64,000 nt of DNA. Origin: an uncultured Oscillospiraceae bacterium (GTDB lineage Bacteria > Bacillota > Clostridia > Oscillospirales > Ruminococcaceae). The notes beneath the pieces were generated by a model. The model saw only the letters and a program-made list of their open reading frames with translations, ran no database searches and was not told the DNA's origin. Positions 26,119-35,310 of the stretch are shown here, in pieces (positions within the stretch are counted from its first letter, which is position 1; the number at the start of each line of letters is the position of its first letter). The translations under genes were made by a program, and so were the position numbers. The stretch lies in assembly GCA_934232845.1 (NCBI GenBank), contig CAKQGD010000002.1:1-64000 (forward strand), read 5' to 3'.

Positions 26119-26988
26119 ATGCGGACTGCATCTGAATGGCAGGATTACGAGCTGCTCGACGCTTCGGGCGGAGAAAAGCTGGAACGCTGGGGAGACGTGG
26201 TGCTGATCCGCCCGGACCCGCAAGTGATCTGGAATACGCCGCGCGGCCTTGAATGGCAGAGGGAAAATGCGCATTACCGCCGTTCCGCCTCGGGCGGAGG
26301 CGCGTGGGAGGTGAGTTCTCTGCCGAAGGCCGAATGGACGATCGGTTATAGGGAGCTTCGCTTTTTGATTCGGCCGACGGGCTTCAAGCACACGGGGCTT
26401 TTTCCCGAACAGGCGGTCAACTGGGACTATATGCAGGGCAGAATCCGCGAAGCGGGACGGCCGGTGCGCGTGCTGAATCTTTTCGCCTATACGGGGGGAG
26501 CGACGCTTGCATGCGCCGCCGCAGGCGCGTCGGTGGTACATGTGGACGCCGCAAAGGGCATGGTGCAGTGGGCGCGGGAAAACGCCCGGCTGTCCGGCCT
26601 TTCGGACGCGCCGGTGCGCTGGATCGTCGACGACTGCAAAAAATTTATCGAGCGCGAACTGCGCCGGGGCAGCCGCTATGACGGTATTGTGATGGACCCG
26701 CCCTCTTACGGGCGCGGACCGGGCGGAGAGGTCTGGAAGCTTGAAGACAGCATCTATGAGCTCTGCGGTCTCGCGGCCCGGCTCTTAAGCGAGGACGCGC
26801 TGTTTTTTCTTCTGAATTCGTACACCACGGGGCTTTCTCCGTCGGTGATGCAGGTGCTTTTGTCCGTGACCGCGGGAGAACGCGGCGGAAGCGTAACCTC
26901 CTCTGAGATCGGCCTGCCGATGGGCAGAAACGGTCTTGTACTCCCGCAGGGCTCCACCGCCATATGGGCGGGGAACACCAAATCATAA
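26119..26988 (+). CDS. Class I SAM-dependent methyltransferase (RlmI-like catalytic domain)
   Basis: 289 residues from ATG 26119, with GGAGGA 7 nt upstream. SAM motif I is [18 protein letters not shown], followed by [18 protein letters not shown] and the catalytic-loop [15 protein letters not shown]. These match the RlmI/YccW group of rRNA methyltransferases, but the N-terminal PUA domain of RlmI is absent, so the target RNA is uncertain. It ends 14 nt before ecfA1. Confidence 0.8.
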   Translation: MRTASEWQDYELLDASGGEKLERWGDVVLIRPDPQVIWNTPRGLEWQRENAHYRRSASGGGAWEVSSLPKAEWTIGYRELRFLIRPTGFKHTGLFPEQAVNWDYMQGRIREAGRPVRVLNLFAYTGGATLACAAAGASVVHVDAAKGMVQWARENARLSGLSDAPVRWIVDDCKKFIERELRRGSRYDGIVMDPPSYGRGPGGEVWKLEDSIYELCGLAARLLSEDALFFLLNSYTTGLSPSVMQVLLSVTAGERGGSVTSSEIGLPMGRNGLVLPQGSTAIWAGNTKS

Positions 26989-27002
26989 AGGAAGTTCAAA
27001 CG

Positions 27003-27854
27003 ATGGAAGAAATTATTTCGGCAAGGGAGCTTGTATTTCGCTATCCCGGAAACGAAAAGAACACCCTTGACGGCGTTTCTCTGACGGTGCGCCCGGGTGA
27101 GCTGGTCGCGGTGCTCGGGCACAACGGCAGCGGAAAATCAACCCTCGCCAAGCATTTCAATGCCATTCTGCTCCCGGCGGGCGGTGTGTGCTATGTCGAC
27201 GGCATCGACACAGCGGACGAAGAGCGTCTGCTCGACCTGCGCCGCACGGCGGGAATGGTATTTCAAAATCCGGACAATCAGATCGTCGCTACCGTGGTGG
27301 AGGAGGATGTGGCCTTCGGGCTCGAGAACCTCGGTGTGCCGCCCGCAGAAATCCGCAAGCGTGTGGATGCGGCGCTCAAAGACGTCGGAATGTACGAATT
27401 CAGAAAACACGCGCCGCATCAGCTCTCCGGCGGGCAGAAACAGCGTATCGCGATCGCGGGCATCATTGCCATGCGGCCCAAACTCATCATTCTCGACGAG
27501 CCGACGGCGATGCTGGATCCCCGCGGAAGGCACGAGGTACTCTCCACCGTAAAAAAGCTCAACCGCGAAGACGGTGTGACCGTACTGCTGATTACGCATT
27601 ATATGGAGGAGGCTGCCGAATGCGGCCGCGTTGTCATTGTGGACAAGGGGCACATTCTGCTCGACTCCACCCCGAAGGACGTATTCTCTCATGTCGCTCT
27701 GCTGCGGGAAATCGGCCTTGACGTGCCGCAGTCCACTCAGCTGGTGCATGAGCTGCGCCGCTGCGGCATCGATCTGCCTGAGGATATCATTACCGCGGAG
27801 GAATGCGCCGACGCGCTTGCCGCGCTGCTTTCTCAGAAGGGGGTGGGCGCGTGA
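27003..27854 (+). CDS. ecfA1: ECF transporter ATPase EcfA1
   Basis: 283 residues. ABC ATPase of the energy-coupling module for vitamin and metal uptake. Walker [10 protein letters not shown], signature LSGGQKQR, Walker [21 protein letters not shown] lies 8 nt before ATG 27003. Its TGA overlaps the GTG start of ecfA2. No substrate-binding S component lies in the operon, as expected for the shared group II ECF module. Confidence 0.93.
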   Translation: MEEIISARELVFRYPGNEKNTLDGVSLTVRPGELVAVLGHNGSGKSTLAKHFNAILLPAGGVCYVDGIDTADEERLLDLRRTAGMVFQNPDNQIVATVVEEDVAFGLENLGVPPAEIRKRVDAALKDVGMYEFRKHAPHQLSGGQKQRIAIAGIIAMRPKLIILDEPTAMLDPRGRHEVLSTVKKLNREDGVTVLLITHYMEEAAECGRVVIVDKGHILLDSTPKDVFSHVALLREIGLDVPQSTQLVHELRRCGIDLPEDIITAEECADALAALLSQKGVGA

Positions 27855-28720
27855 ACGCGATTGAAATCGAACACCTGAATTACGTTTATTCGGCCGGAAC
27901 GCCGTTTGAAAAGCGTGCGGTGGATGATATCAGCCTCTGTGTCGAGCAAGGCGCCATGGTCGGTGTGATCGGTCACACCGGCAGCGGAAAATCGACGCTG
28001 ATCCAGCATTTGAACGGACTGCTGAAGCCTACTTCCGGTACGATCCGCATCGGCGGAGAGGATATCTGGGCCGACCCGCAGAAGATCCGGGAGTTTCGCT
28101 TCCGGGTGGGACTGGTGTTTCAGTACCCGGAGTATCAGCTTTTTGAAGAAACGGTAGAAAAGGACATTGCGTTCGGCCCGACAAACATGGGCCTCGGCGA
28201 AAGCGAGGTCGCCGAGCGTGTACGCGAGGCGGCGCAGGCCGTAGGCCTGTCGGCGGAGGAGATGTCGCGCTCGCCGTTTGAGCTTTCCGGCGGACAGAAA
28301 CGCCGCGCTGCGATTGCGGGCGTGCTGGCCATGCGGCCAAAGGTGCTTGTGCTCGACGAGCCGACGGCGGGACTGGATCCCGGCGGAAGAGAAGTCGTGC
28401 TCTCTTTGATTACGGATTACCACAGGCGCAGCGGCAATACGACGCTGCTGGTTTCCCACAGCATGGATGATGTCGCCCGCTTCGCACAGTATGTGGCGGT
28501 TGTCAACGACGGAAAGCTCTTTGACTACGGAACGGTCGGCGACGTCTATGCCCGGGCGGACGAGCTCGTGGCGATGGGACTTGCCGTGCCGCAGGTTTCG
28601 CGCATCTTTGCGGAGCTTGCGCGCCGCGGCTTTGGAGCGGACCCGCATGTCTATACCGTCGAGGCGGCCCGCGACGAGGTGCTTCGGCTGCTGTCGAAAG
28701 GGGGTGCGCCCCGATGCTGA
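27851..28720 (+). CDS. ecfA2: ECF transporter ATPase EcfA2
   Basis: 289 residues from GTG 27851. Walker [10 protein letters not shown], signature LSGGQKRR, Walker [13 protein letters not shown]. Partner of EcfA1 in the ATPase heterodimer. The start overlaps the ecfA1 stop (GTGA) and its end overlaps ecfT by 7 nt, so the three are translationally coupled. Confidence 0.93.
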   Translation: MNAIEIEHLNYVYSAGTPFEKRAVDDISLCVEQGAMVGVIGHTGSGKSTLIQHLNGLLKPTSGTIRIGGEDIWADPQKIREFRFRVGLVFQYPEYQLFEETVEKDIAFGPTNMGLGESEVAERVREAAQAVGLSAEEMSRSPFELSGGQKRRAAIAGVLAMRPKVLVLDEPTAGLDPGGREVVLSLITDYHRRSGNTTLLVSHSMDDVARFAQYVAVVNDGKLFDYGTVGDVYARADELVAMGLAVPQVSRIFAELARRGFGADPHVYTVEAARDEVLRLLSKGGAPRC

Positions 28721-29526
28721 GAGATATTACGATCGGCCAGTATTTTCCGGGGGAATCCCGCATTCACCGGCTGGACCCGCGCACAAAGATTTTGATGACG
28801 GTGCTGTTTATCGTAGCGCTGTTTTTGCCGAAAAACCCGGCGGGTCTTGCGGCGGGACTATTGTTTGCGCTGGCGGGTTATCTATTGTCCGGCGTGCCGG
28901 TTAGGTTCGCGATCAAAAGTCTGAAGCCCGTGGTGCCCATCATCATCTTTACCGCTGTGCTGAATGTTCTCTTTACCTCGGGAGATCCTATCTTGGAATG
29001 GGGCTTTCTGACCGTAACGCGGCAGGGCCTCGTGATGGCGGGCATGATGATTGTACGCATTTTGTGCCTGATCGCAGGCTCGTCGCTTTTGACTTATACG
29101 ACGTCGCCCATTGCCCTGACGGATGCGATCGAGAATCTGCTTGGGCCGCTCAAAGTGCTGCGTTTTCCGGTGCATGAGCTGGCGATGATGATGACGATCG
29201 CCCTGCGGTTTATTCCGACGCTGATCGAAGAGACCGACAAGATTATGTCCGCGCAGAAGGCGCGCGGCGCAGACCTCGACACGGGCAGTCTGATCCAGCG
29301 GGCGAAGGCGCTGATCCCGGTGCTGGTGCCTCTGTTCGTATCGTCCTTCCGAAGGGCGGACGAGCTGGCGCTTGCAATGGAGTGCCGCTGCTACCACGGC
29401 GGCGAGGGACGCACCCGCATGAAACAGCTTCACTATGCTGCGCGCGACGGCGCGGCGTTTGCGGCCGCGGGGGCGCTGATTTTGCTGGTTGTGTGCTTCA
29501 ACCGCATTTTTCCGGCGCTTTATTGA
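28714..29526 (+). CDS. ecfT: ECF transporter transmembrane protein EcfT
   Basis: 270 residues. About six hydrophobic segments; the ATPase-coupling helices near the C-terminal half carry the AQKARGAD motif and the later ALAMECRCYHG region, both standard for EcfT. It links the ATPases to exchangeable S components encoded elsewhere. Confidence 0.93.
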   Translation: MLRDITIGQYFPGESRIHRLDPRTKILMTVLFIVALFLPKNPAGLAAGLLFALAGYLLSGVPVRFAIKSLKPVVPIIIFTAVLNVLFTSGDPILEWGFLTVTRQGLVMAGMMIVRILCLIAGSSLLTYTTSPIALTDAIENLLGPLKVLRFPVHELAMMMTIALRFIPTLIEETDKIMSAQKARGADLDTGSLIQRAKALIPVLVPLFVSSFRRADELALAMECRCYHGGEGRTRMKQLHYAARDGAAFAAAGALILLVVCFNRIFPALY

Positions 29527-29553
29527 CACTGTAAAGGAAAGGAGGCGCGGCCG

Positions 29554-30324
29554 ATGCGCAATCTGCTTGTGATTCTGCGGTATGACGGCCGTGCATTCCA
29601 CGGCTGGCAGGTGCAGAAAAACGCCGTCACGGTGATGGAAACTTTTCAAAACGCGCTTGAGTCCGTTTTGGGAGAGCGTCCCGACGTCAAAGGGTGTTCG
29701 CGTACGGACGCGGGTGTGCATGCGGCCATGTACGGGGTCTCCTTTCATACGCAAAGCGGTATCCCCTGCAAGGGGTTGGTGCGCGCTCTGAATGCCGCCC
29801 TGCCGCCTGCCGCGGCCGCGATGGACTGCCGAGAGGTGGAGGAAGATTTTCACGCCCGTTACTGCGCGCGGGGGAAAAGATATGTGTACCGCATCCGCAA
29901 CAGCGAGCTGCGCGACCCGTTTTGGGAAGGGCTGTCGTACCGCTTTTTGCCGCCGATTGATGAACGAATGCTCAACGCCGAGGCCAAGGCCTTTATCGGG
30001 ACGCATGACTTCGCTTCGTTTCAGAATGCAGGGACAAATGTGACGGATACCGTGCGCACGATTTTTGACTGCGCGGTGACGCGGCGCGGCGAGCTGGTGG
30101 AATTTACAGTCTCCGGAGACGGATTCCTTTATAATATGGTGCGCGTCATGGCGGGAACGCTGCTTGACATTTCGCGCGGTGTTCTGCGGCCGGGATGCGT
30201 TCCCTCCGTTCTCGCTGCGAAGAACCGTTCGGCGGCAGGCTTTACCGCACCGGCCTGCGGGCTGATGCTCGACGAGGTGTTTTACGATTTTGAAACTCTT
30301 TTTGAGAAGGAGAAAACGCCATGA
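29554..30324 (+). CDS. truA: tRNA pseudouridine(38-40) synthase TruA
   Basis: 256 residues. Catalytic Asp in GCSRTDAGVHA; YDGRAFHGWQVQ and the later FLYNMVRVMAGTLLDI are signature regions. It modifies the anticodon stem-loop. The ecfA1-ecfA2-ecfT-truA order is conserved in Firmicutes. The stop overlaps the next start (ATGA). Confidence 0.96.
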   Translation: MRNLLVILRYDGRAFHGWQVQKNAVTVMETFQNALESVLGERPDVKGCSRTDAGVHAAMYGVSFHTQSGIPCKGLVRALNAALPPAAAAMDCREVEEDFHARYCARGKRYVYRIRNSELRDPFWEGLSYRFLPPIDERMLNAEAKAFIGTHDFASFQNAGTNVTDTVRTIFDCAVTRRGELVEFTVSGDGFLYNMVRVMAGTLLDISRGVLRPGCVPSVLAAKNRSAAGFTAPACGLMLDEVFYDFETLFEKEKTP

Positions 30325-31475
30325 GCCGTCCGGCCGATTTTGAAAAAAGCAGAAAAAAGAAAGTGCGGCGCCGTGCATTGGGCCGATTTTTATTGGTCGC
30401 ACTGGTCACTGGACTTGCCTTTATTACATATACCTATCGGTATGAGATCACCTCGCAGGGGATCGGCGTGCTTCTTTCCGACCGAATCGCGATGATGACG
30501 CAGTCGAGCCGTTTTCCCGCGGCGCTGCCCGACGAACCGGTGGAGTTGCTGACAGTAGGAAGCCGCCCGGCCGTGGTGACGAAAAGCTCCGTCGGCGTCT
30601 ACAGCCCCGTGGGGGAAGAAAAATTCAGCGAGCATGTGACAGGCGAGAGCACACTGGCCCAGTCCGCGGGCAATTATCTGCTTACCTATGCGCGCGGCGG
30701 CCATTCGCTTTCCGTAAGAAGCGGTGAGACGCAGCTGTTTTCTCTTCGGACGGACACGGCGATTCTCGCAGCCTGTATTGCCAGAAACGGCAGCGTCGCG
30801 GTTGTGACGGCGCAGGAGGGGTCTTCGTTCTGCGCGGTGGTGTACGCGAACGGCTATGAAAAGGTCTTTGAATATGTCGCCGGAGATCTGTCGGTGACTG
30901 CCGCCGCTCTCAGTGAAAACGGCTCTTTGTTTGCGGTCGGAGGTGTGTTTTCCGAGGACGGCACGCTTGCCTCCCGCGTCCGCTCCTTTTCCGTAAAAAG
31001 CGGAGAAGAGCTGCTGGGAAAGGAAATGGAAGATGAAATGCTGCTTTCCCTTCAATGGAGGAAAGACGGCGCACTGGCCGCGGTCAGCGACCGCGGCGCA
31101 TGGACGCTGCTTTCGCAGGAGGGAGAAAGAAAGGCTGCCTTTGACGGTCAGCTTGCCGCTTTTGCCGTTTGGCCGGATGGATCCGTGGCCGCCGCGACGG
31201 GAGATTATCTGACCGCGCATGAGGTGAAAATCTCCGTTTATTCCGCGCAGATGGAGCAGACGGCGAGCGCCGTCTTTTCTCAGGAGGTACGCTCTCTGCA
31301 GCCTTACGGCACGGCGGAGCTGCTCGTTTTTACGGGGGAGCGTGTTCTGAGGTGCACGACGGCTCTGGAACGTCAGTCCGTGATGGAAACGCCGGGCGCG
31401 CTGCAGATCGCCGCCTCGGGAAACAGCCTGTATTATACAACCGTCAGCCAGCTCTGCCGGATGACGCTGCGTTAA
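30321..31475 (+). CDS. DUF5711-like membrane-anchored beta-propeller protein
   Basis: 384 residues. A basic N-terminus and one membrane helix (about 21-40) are followed by an extracytoplasmic domain of repeated beta strands of roughly 40 residues (for example LLTVGSRPAVVTKSSVGVYS and LAACIARNGSVAVVTAQEG). This fits a propeller and recalls DUF5711 proteins found beside cvpA in Clostridia. Function unknown; a scaffold or sensor role outside the membrane is inference. Overlaps truA and lies 18 nt before cvpA. Confidence 0.7.
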   Translation: MSRPADFEKSRKKKVRRRALGRFLLVALVTGLAFITYTYRYEITSQGIGVLLSDRIAMMTQSSRFPAALPDEPVELLTVGSRPAVVTKSSVGVYSPVGEEKFSEHVTGESTLAQSAGNYLLTYARGGHSLSVRSGETQLFSLRTDTAILAACIARNGSVAVVTAQEGSSFCAVVYANGYEKVFEYVAGDLSVTAAALSENGSLFAVGGVFSEDGTLASRVRSFSVKSGEELLGKEMEDEMLLSLQWRKDGALAAVSDRGAWTLLSQEGERKAAFDGQLAAFAVWPDGSVAAATGDYLTAHEVKISVYSAQMEQTASAVFSQEVRSLQPYGTAELLVFTGERVLRCTTALERQSVMETPGALQIAASGNSLYYTTVSQLCRMTLR

Positions 31476-31493
31476 AAAAGAAGGGAGTTCTCT

Positions 31494-32216
31494 ATGAATC
31501 CACTGCTTTTGGACGGAATCGTTCTTGCCGTGATCGCGCTGTGTACATTCGTCTCTTGGAGGCGGGGCTTTGCCCGCTCTCTGGTCGGATTGATCGGCGC
31601 GGCCGCCGCATTTTTTGTCGCGATGCTTTACAGCGAGCCGATCGCACAGAAGACATATGACGCGATGCTTTCCGAAGGGATCACGACCGCCGTTCGCACT
31701 GGGGTGGAAACGTACGGCATGGAATCCTTTCACGCTTTTACGGAAAAAATCGATCTGATTCTTTCCCAGCTTCCTACGCTGATTGCCAATGCGGTCAGTT
31801 CGGAACTGAACGCGGGCAGCTTGGAGGAATGGTATCGCTCGGTGGTGGAGGCGAACAGCGGCAATGTGGCCGCTGCGTTGGCCGATAACATTGTCGCGCC
31901 GATTGTGACGGCAATGCTGCATATTCTGGTGTTCTGCCTGTTGTTTTTGATCTGTTCAACGGCGGCGAAGCTTTTGGCGGGACTGTTCGGAGGGATGCGG
32001 CGCGTGCCGTTGGTCGGCTCGGTAGACGGCGTCCTCGGCGGGGTATTCGGCGCTGCACGGGGAATGCTGTATGTATTCGTGTTTGCGGCGGTTCTCTGGC
32101 TGCTGATGAAGGCGACGAACGACGGCCTGCCGTTTTTGACGCAGGCTCAGGCTGAAAAGACGATGATTTTTCGGTTTTTCTTTCAAGCCGTTTCACGGGT
32201 GGGGCTGCCTTCCTGA
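31494..32216 (+). CDS. CvpA family membrane protein
   Basis: 240 residues. Hydrophobic helices at about 5-25 and 28-45 and two more after residue 130. The N-terminal LLDGIVLAVIALCTFVSWRR and glycine-rich GVFGAARGMLYVFVF fit the CvpA (colicin V production) family, membrane proteins of unsettled role in envelope homeostasis. AAGGGAG precedes the ATG. Probably in one operon with the propeller protein. Confidence 0.82.
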   Translation: MNPLLLDGIVLAVIALCTFVSWRRGFARSLVGLIGAAAAFFVAMLYSEPIAQKTYDAMLSEGITTAVRTGVETYGMESFHAFTEKIDLILSQLPTLIANAVSSELNAGSLEEWYRSVVEANSGNVAAALADNIVAPIVTAMLHILVFCLLFLICSTAAKLLAGLFGGMRRVPLVGSVDGVLGGVFGAARGMLYVFVFAAVLWLLMKATNDGLPFLTQAQAEKTMIFRFFFQAVSRVGLPS

Positions 32217-32253
32217 AAGGGCACGGCTTTTTTTGAATTGAGGTGAATACAGA

Positions 32254-34533
32254 ATGGACAACCGTATGCTTTGCAGCCGCTGCCATGAGCGCGTTGCGGT
32301 GATTTTTGTAACAAAGCTGGAAAACGGAGAGCAGAAGCAAGAGGGCTACTGCCTCAAATGTGCAAAAGAGATGAATATCCCGCACGTGCAGCAGATTATG
32401 GATCGTTTCGGTGTGACGGATGAGGACGTCGATGCGATTTCGAATCAGATGAGCGAGATGTTTGACCCGAATGAGAATTTCAACCCCGGCGGAGCGCAGC
32501 CGTTCCCCTCGTTTTTGCAGAACTTTTTTCAACAGGGGGAGGAAAGAACTCTGCCCGCGGAGCGCGAGGATGAGGACGAAACGGACCTGCCGAAGGACGC
32601 GGGTGCTTCCGACCGCAAAAAGAAACTCAAGTTTCTCGGCAGCTACTGCGAAAACCTGACACAGAAGGCCCGCGAGGGCAAGGTGGACAATCTGATCGGC
32701 CGTGAGCGGGAGATGGAGCGCGTAATGCAGATTCTCAACCGTCGGCAGAAAAACAATCCCTGCCTGATCGGAGAACCGGGTGTCGGCAAAACCGCCGTGG
32801 CGGAGGGGATTGCACAGAAGCTTGCGAAGGACGACGTTCCCCCGCGTCTGCGCGGCAAAGAGCTGTACCTGCTCGATTTGACGGCGCTGGTCGCGGGAAC
32901 GCAGTTTCGCGGACAGTTTGAGAGCCGCGTCAAGGGCCTTGTGGAGGAGATTCGCCGCGAGGGCAACATCATTCTGTTCATTGACGAAGTACACAATCTG
33001 ATCGGCACGGGCGAGGCCGAGGGCTCGATGAACGCCGCCAATATTCTGAAACCTGCTCTTTCGCGCGGGGAGATTCAGGTGATCGGCGCGACCACCTTCG
33101 CCGAGTACCGCAAGCACATTGAAAAAGACGCCGCACTTGAGAGACGGTTTCAGCCGGTCACGGTCGCGGAGCCGTCGATGGAGGAAGCCGTCGAGGTGCT
33201 GCTCGGTGTTCGCCGGTATTATGAGGAGTTTCATCGGGTACGCGTGCCCGACGACATTGCCCGCCGCTGTGTCACGATGAGCGAGCGCTATATCACCGAC
33301 CGCTATCTGCCGGATAAGGCCATCGACCTGCTCGACGAGGCCTGTTCGTGCTGCACGCTCGAAAACCGCGCGCTCGATGAATATGAAAAGCTCAACCGAA
33401 AAATAAAGGATAAGCAGGCTGAACTGGAAACGATGCAGTCCCAGCCGGAGCCGCCCTATGAAAAAATTGCCGAGACGCGGGCCGAGGAGGCGCGTCTGAC
33501 CGAACGGGCAAAGGCGCTGGAGTCCGAAGCGCTTGGCCGTGAGGTGACGGTGGAGGATCTTGCCCGCGTGGTGGAATTGTGGACGGGGATACCCGCTGCC
33601 AAGATTCGTGAGAGCGAGCTGGAAAAGGTCGCGGACCTCGCCGCCGCTCTGAAAAAGCATATCGTCGGGCAGGACGAGGCCGTCGAGGCCGTGGCCGCCG
33701 CGGTGCGGCGCACGCGCATCCGGCTTTCCGACAGGCCGCGTCCCGCGTCGTTTATCTTTGTCGGGCCGACAGGCGTCGGCAAGACCGAGCTGGTGCGCCG
33801 CCTTTCGGAGGAATTGTTCGATTCGACCGAGCCGCTGATCCGTGTGGATATGTCTGAGTATATGGAGAAGCACGCCGTTTCGCGGCTGGTCGGTTCACCG
33901 CCCGGATATGTCGGCTACGACGAGGCCGGACAGCTCACCGAGAAGGTGCGCCGCCGCCCGTATTCCGTTGTGCTGTTTGATGAGATCGAAAAGGCGCATC
34001 CCGATGTGCTGAACATCCTGCTGCAGATTCTTGATGAAGGCTTTGTCACCGACGCGCAGGGGAGAAAGGTTTCTTTTGCCAACACGGTGATTGTAATGAC
34101 GTCGAACGCCGGATCCGCCCAGCGGTCGAACACGCTCGGTTTTGACAAGACGGCGGACACCATGGCGCGCGAGCGTGCCGAAAAAGCGCTGCGGGAGTTT
34201 TTGCGGCCGGAATTTCTCGGCCGTGTGGACGAAATCGTCGTATTCCGCAATCTGGATGAGGGCGATATGGCACGCATCGCCGGGCTGCTGCTGGATGAGC
34301 TGAAAGCGCCTTTGCTTGAGCAGGGGGTGCGCTTCGGCTGGGATGAGGAGGCCGCCGCTTTGATCGGAAACGAGGCTGCCGGCGCTCGTGCGGGCGCGCG
34401 TGACATCCGCCGTGTGCTGCGCCGCCGCGTCGAGGACCCGCTGACGGAGCTTTTGATTTCCCGGGCGGGAAATCCGCCTGCGCTGGTCAGCCTGACGGGC
34501 AGAGAGGGCGCTCTCGCCCTTGTTACGGATTGA
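32254..34533 (+). CDS. ClpE-type Clp ATPase (unfoldase)
   Basis: 759 residues. An N-terminal zinc finger (C7, C10, C33, C36) replaces the double Clp-N repeats, the ClpE arrangement. The first AAA+ domain has Walker A GEPGVGKT (173-180) and Walker B ILFIDEVHNL; a UVR-like coiled segment follows (LNRKIKDKQAELETMQSQ). The second AAA+ domain has GPTGVGKT (504-511) and VVLFDEIEKAHP. A tripeptide LGF (628-630) in the position of the ClpP-docking loop suggests it feeds ClpP, which is not encoded here. No CtsR regulator or CtsR-type operator was seen upstream; it follows cvpA by 37 nt. Confidence 0.87.
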   Translation: MDNRMLCSRCHERVAVIFVTKLENGEQKQEGYCLKCAKEMNIPHVQQIMDRFGVTDEDVDAISNQMSEMFDPNENFNPGGAQPFPSFLQNFFQQGEERTLPAEREDEDETDLPKDAGASDRKKKLKFLGSYCENLTQKAREGKVDNLIGREREMERVMQILNRRQKNNPCLIGEPGVGKTAVAEGIAQKLAKDDVPPRLRGKELYLLDLTALVAGTQFRGQFESRVKGLVEEIRREGNIILFIDEVHNLIGTGEAEGSMNAANILKPALSRGEIQVIGATTFAEYRKHIEKDAALERRFQPVTVAEPSMEEAVEVLLGVRRYYEEFHRVRVPDDIARRCVTMSERYITDRYLPDKAIDLLDEACSCCTLENRALDEYEKLNRKIKDKQAELETMQSQPEPPYEKIAETRAEEARLTERAKALESEALGREVTVEDLARVVELWTGIPAAKIRESELEKVADLAAALKKHIVGQDEAVEAVAAAVRRTRIRLSDRPRPASFIFVGPTGVGKTELVRRLSEELFDSTEPLIRVDMSEYMEKHAVSRLVGSPPGYVGYDEAGQLTEKVRRRPYSVVLFDEIEKAHPDVLNILLQILDEGFVTDAQGRKVSFANTVIVMTSNAGSAQRSNTLGFDKTADTMARERAEKALREFLRPEFLGRVDEIVVFRNLDEGDMARIAGLLLDELKAPLLEQGVRFGWDEEAAALIGNEAAGARAGARDIRRVLRRRVEDPLTELLISRAGNPPALVSLTGREGALALVTD

Positions 34534-34585
34534 GGCCGCTTTGTCAGATGGTCAAGAAGGGACAGCCGTTCAGGCTGTTCTTGCA

Positions 34586-34612
34586 CGTGCCGAAAAAGTT
34601 CGGCACGTTTCT
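34586..34612 (+). terminator. Terminator after the Clp ATPase gene
   Basis: 9-bp stem (34586-34594 with 34599-34607) followed by TTTC. A shorter hairpin just before it (34561-34578) may add to termination. Confidence 0.65.
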
Positions 34613-34746
34613 ATGGGGTCAACACCTTATAGATACGGCGCCGCGGTCTTATGTTTTTGCGGACGCGGACCGTGTATAAAATGAGGCGCATGTCCTGACT
34701 TTTATGATTTCAGGATCTTCTGAAATCAAGCGAATCGACAGTCTGA

Positions 34747-34773
34747 GAGACAGCCGTTCAGGCTGTCTTTTTT
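34747..34773 (+). terminator. Orphan terminator hairpin
   Basis: Stem GACAGCC with GGCTGTC (34749-34767), loop GTTCA, followed by six T. No gene ends directly upstream; it repeats the hairpin at 34561-34578. Confidence 0.65.
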
Positions 34774-34897
34774 GCGCGGAAATGAAAAACTGACGCCAAG
34801 CATGACAAAAGAAAATTTTCGGTGCCGGTGCAAAAGTACCCAAAGTCTTTTTTGCGCGCGGGGAATTGTTTTAGAAGCCTGCCGCAGGTTCGGATGA

Positions 34898-34925
34898 GCC
34901 CCGCAGCTTTGTCGGGGCATTTTTT
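34898..34925 (+). terminator. Second orphan terminator hairpin
   Basis: Stem GCCCCG with CGGGGC (34898-34918) followed by ATTTTTTC. Together with the others it insulates the strongly expressed gene downstream. Confidence 0.6.
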
Positions 34926-35168
34926 CAAGCAAGTTTTACAGGGTCTGCAGAACACGCTTTGAAAGTTTGAACGCCGAAGGAAGTTTGCGTGTGCATTCTA
35001 TGATGCGCAATGGGCAGCAGGCTTTGAGACAGTTTCAGATTTTGTCATTTTTTGAGAAAAGTAATCTTTAAGAAGAAAAATAATCATCTAAAAGAAATGT
35101 TAAGAAATGGATGAGTTACGATTTTGTAATTTTCTTCGCTTATAATTACATTTTTTCTAAAAAAGGGG

Positions 35169-35197
35169 TTGCATTTTTAAAACAGGTATGCTATACT
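35169..35197 (+). promoter_or_regulatory. Promoter of the secreted protein gene
   Basis: TTGCAT (35169-35174), 17-nt spacer, TATACT (35192-35197), with an A/T-rich region upstream that could act as an UP element. Confidence 0.75.
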
Positions 35198-35203
35198 TCC
35201 GAA

Positions 35204-35303
35204 TGTAGGGAACAGGTCGCGATCTCCATAAGCTGTGTTCCCGCTTTCACAACGATTTGAGCCGATTTGGAGAGATCGCTCAAATAATATTATTTAGGAG
35301 GAA
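35204..35303 (+). promoter_or_regulatory. Structured 5' leader with possible pseudoknot
   Basis: Helix A pairs GGGAACA (35208-35214) with TGTTCCC (35236-35242). Helix B pairs GCGATCTC (35219-35226, inside the loop of A) with GAGATCGC (35272-35279, outside it), so A and B together would form a pseudoknot. Helix C pairs ATTTGAGC (35255-35262) with GCTCAAAT (35278-35285) and overlaps B by 2 nt. The arms end shortly before AGGAGG (35296-35301). It could be a stabiliser or a switch; no known riboswitch class is recognised. Confidence 0.5.
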
Positions 35304-35310
35304 TAAACCA

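Larger units (their letters stand above)
34613..35168. other. Intergenic region with terminator-like hairpins, no gene seen
   Basis: No credible reading frame on either strand. It holds two further U-tailed hairpins (listed separately) and AT-rich DNA from 35035 before the promoter at 35169. An 18-nt hairpin sequence seen at 34561-34578 recurs at 34749-34766. Confidence 0.6.

Noticed and set aside
31795..33873. 692-codon open frame on the minus strand
   Set aside because: It mirrors the Clp ATPase and CvpA genes, has no protein-like motifs, and is rich in Arg and His, as expected for an antisense shadow of GC-rich coding DNA.
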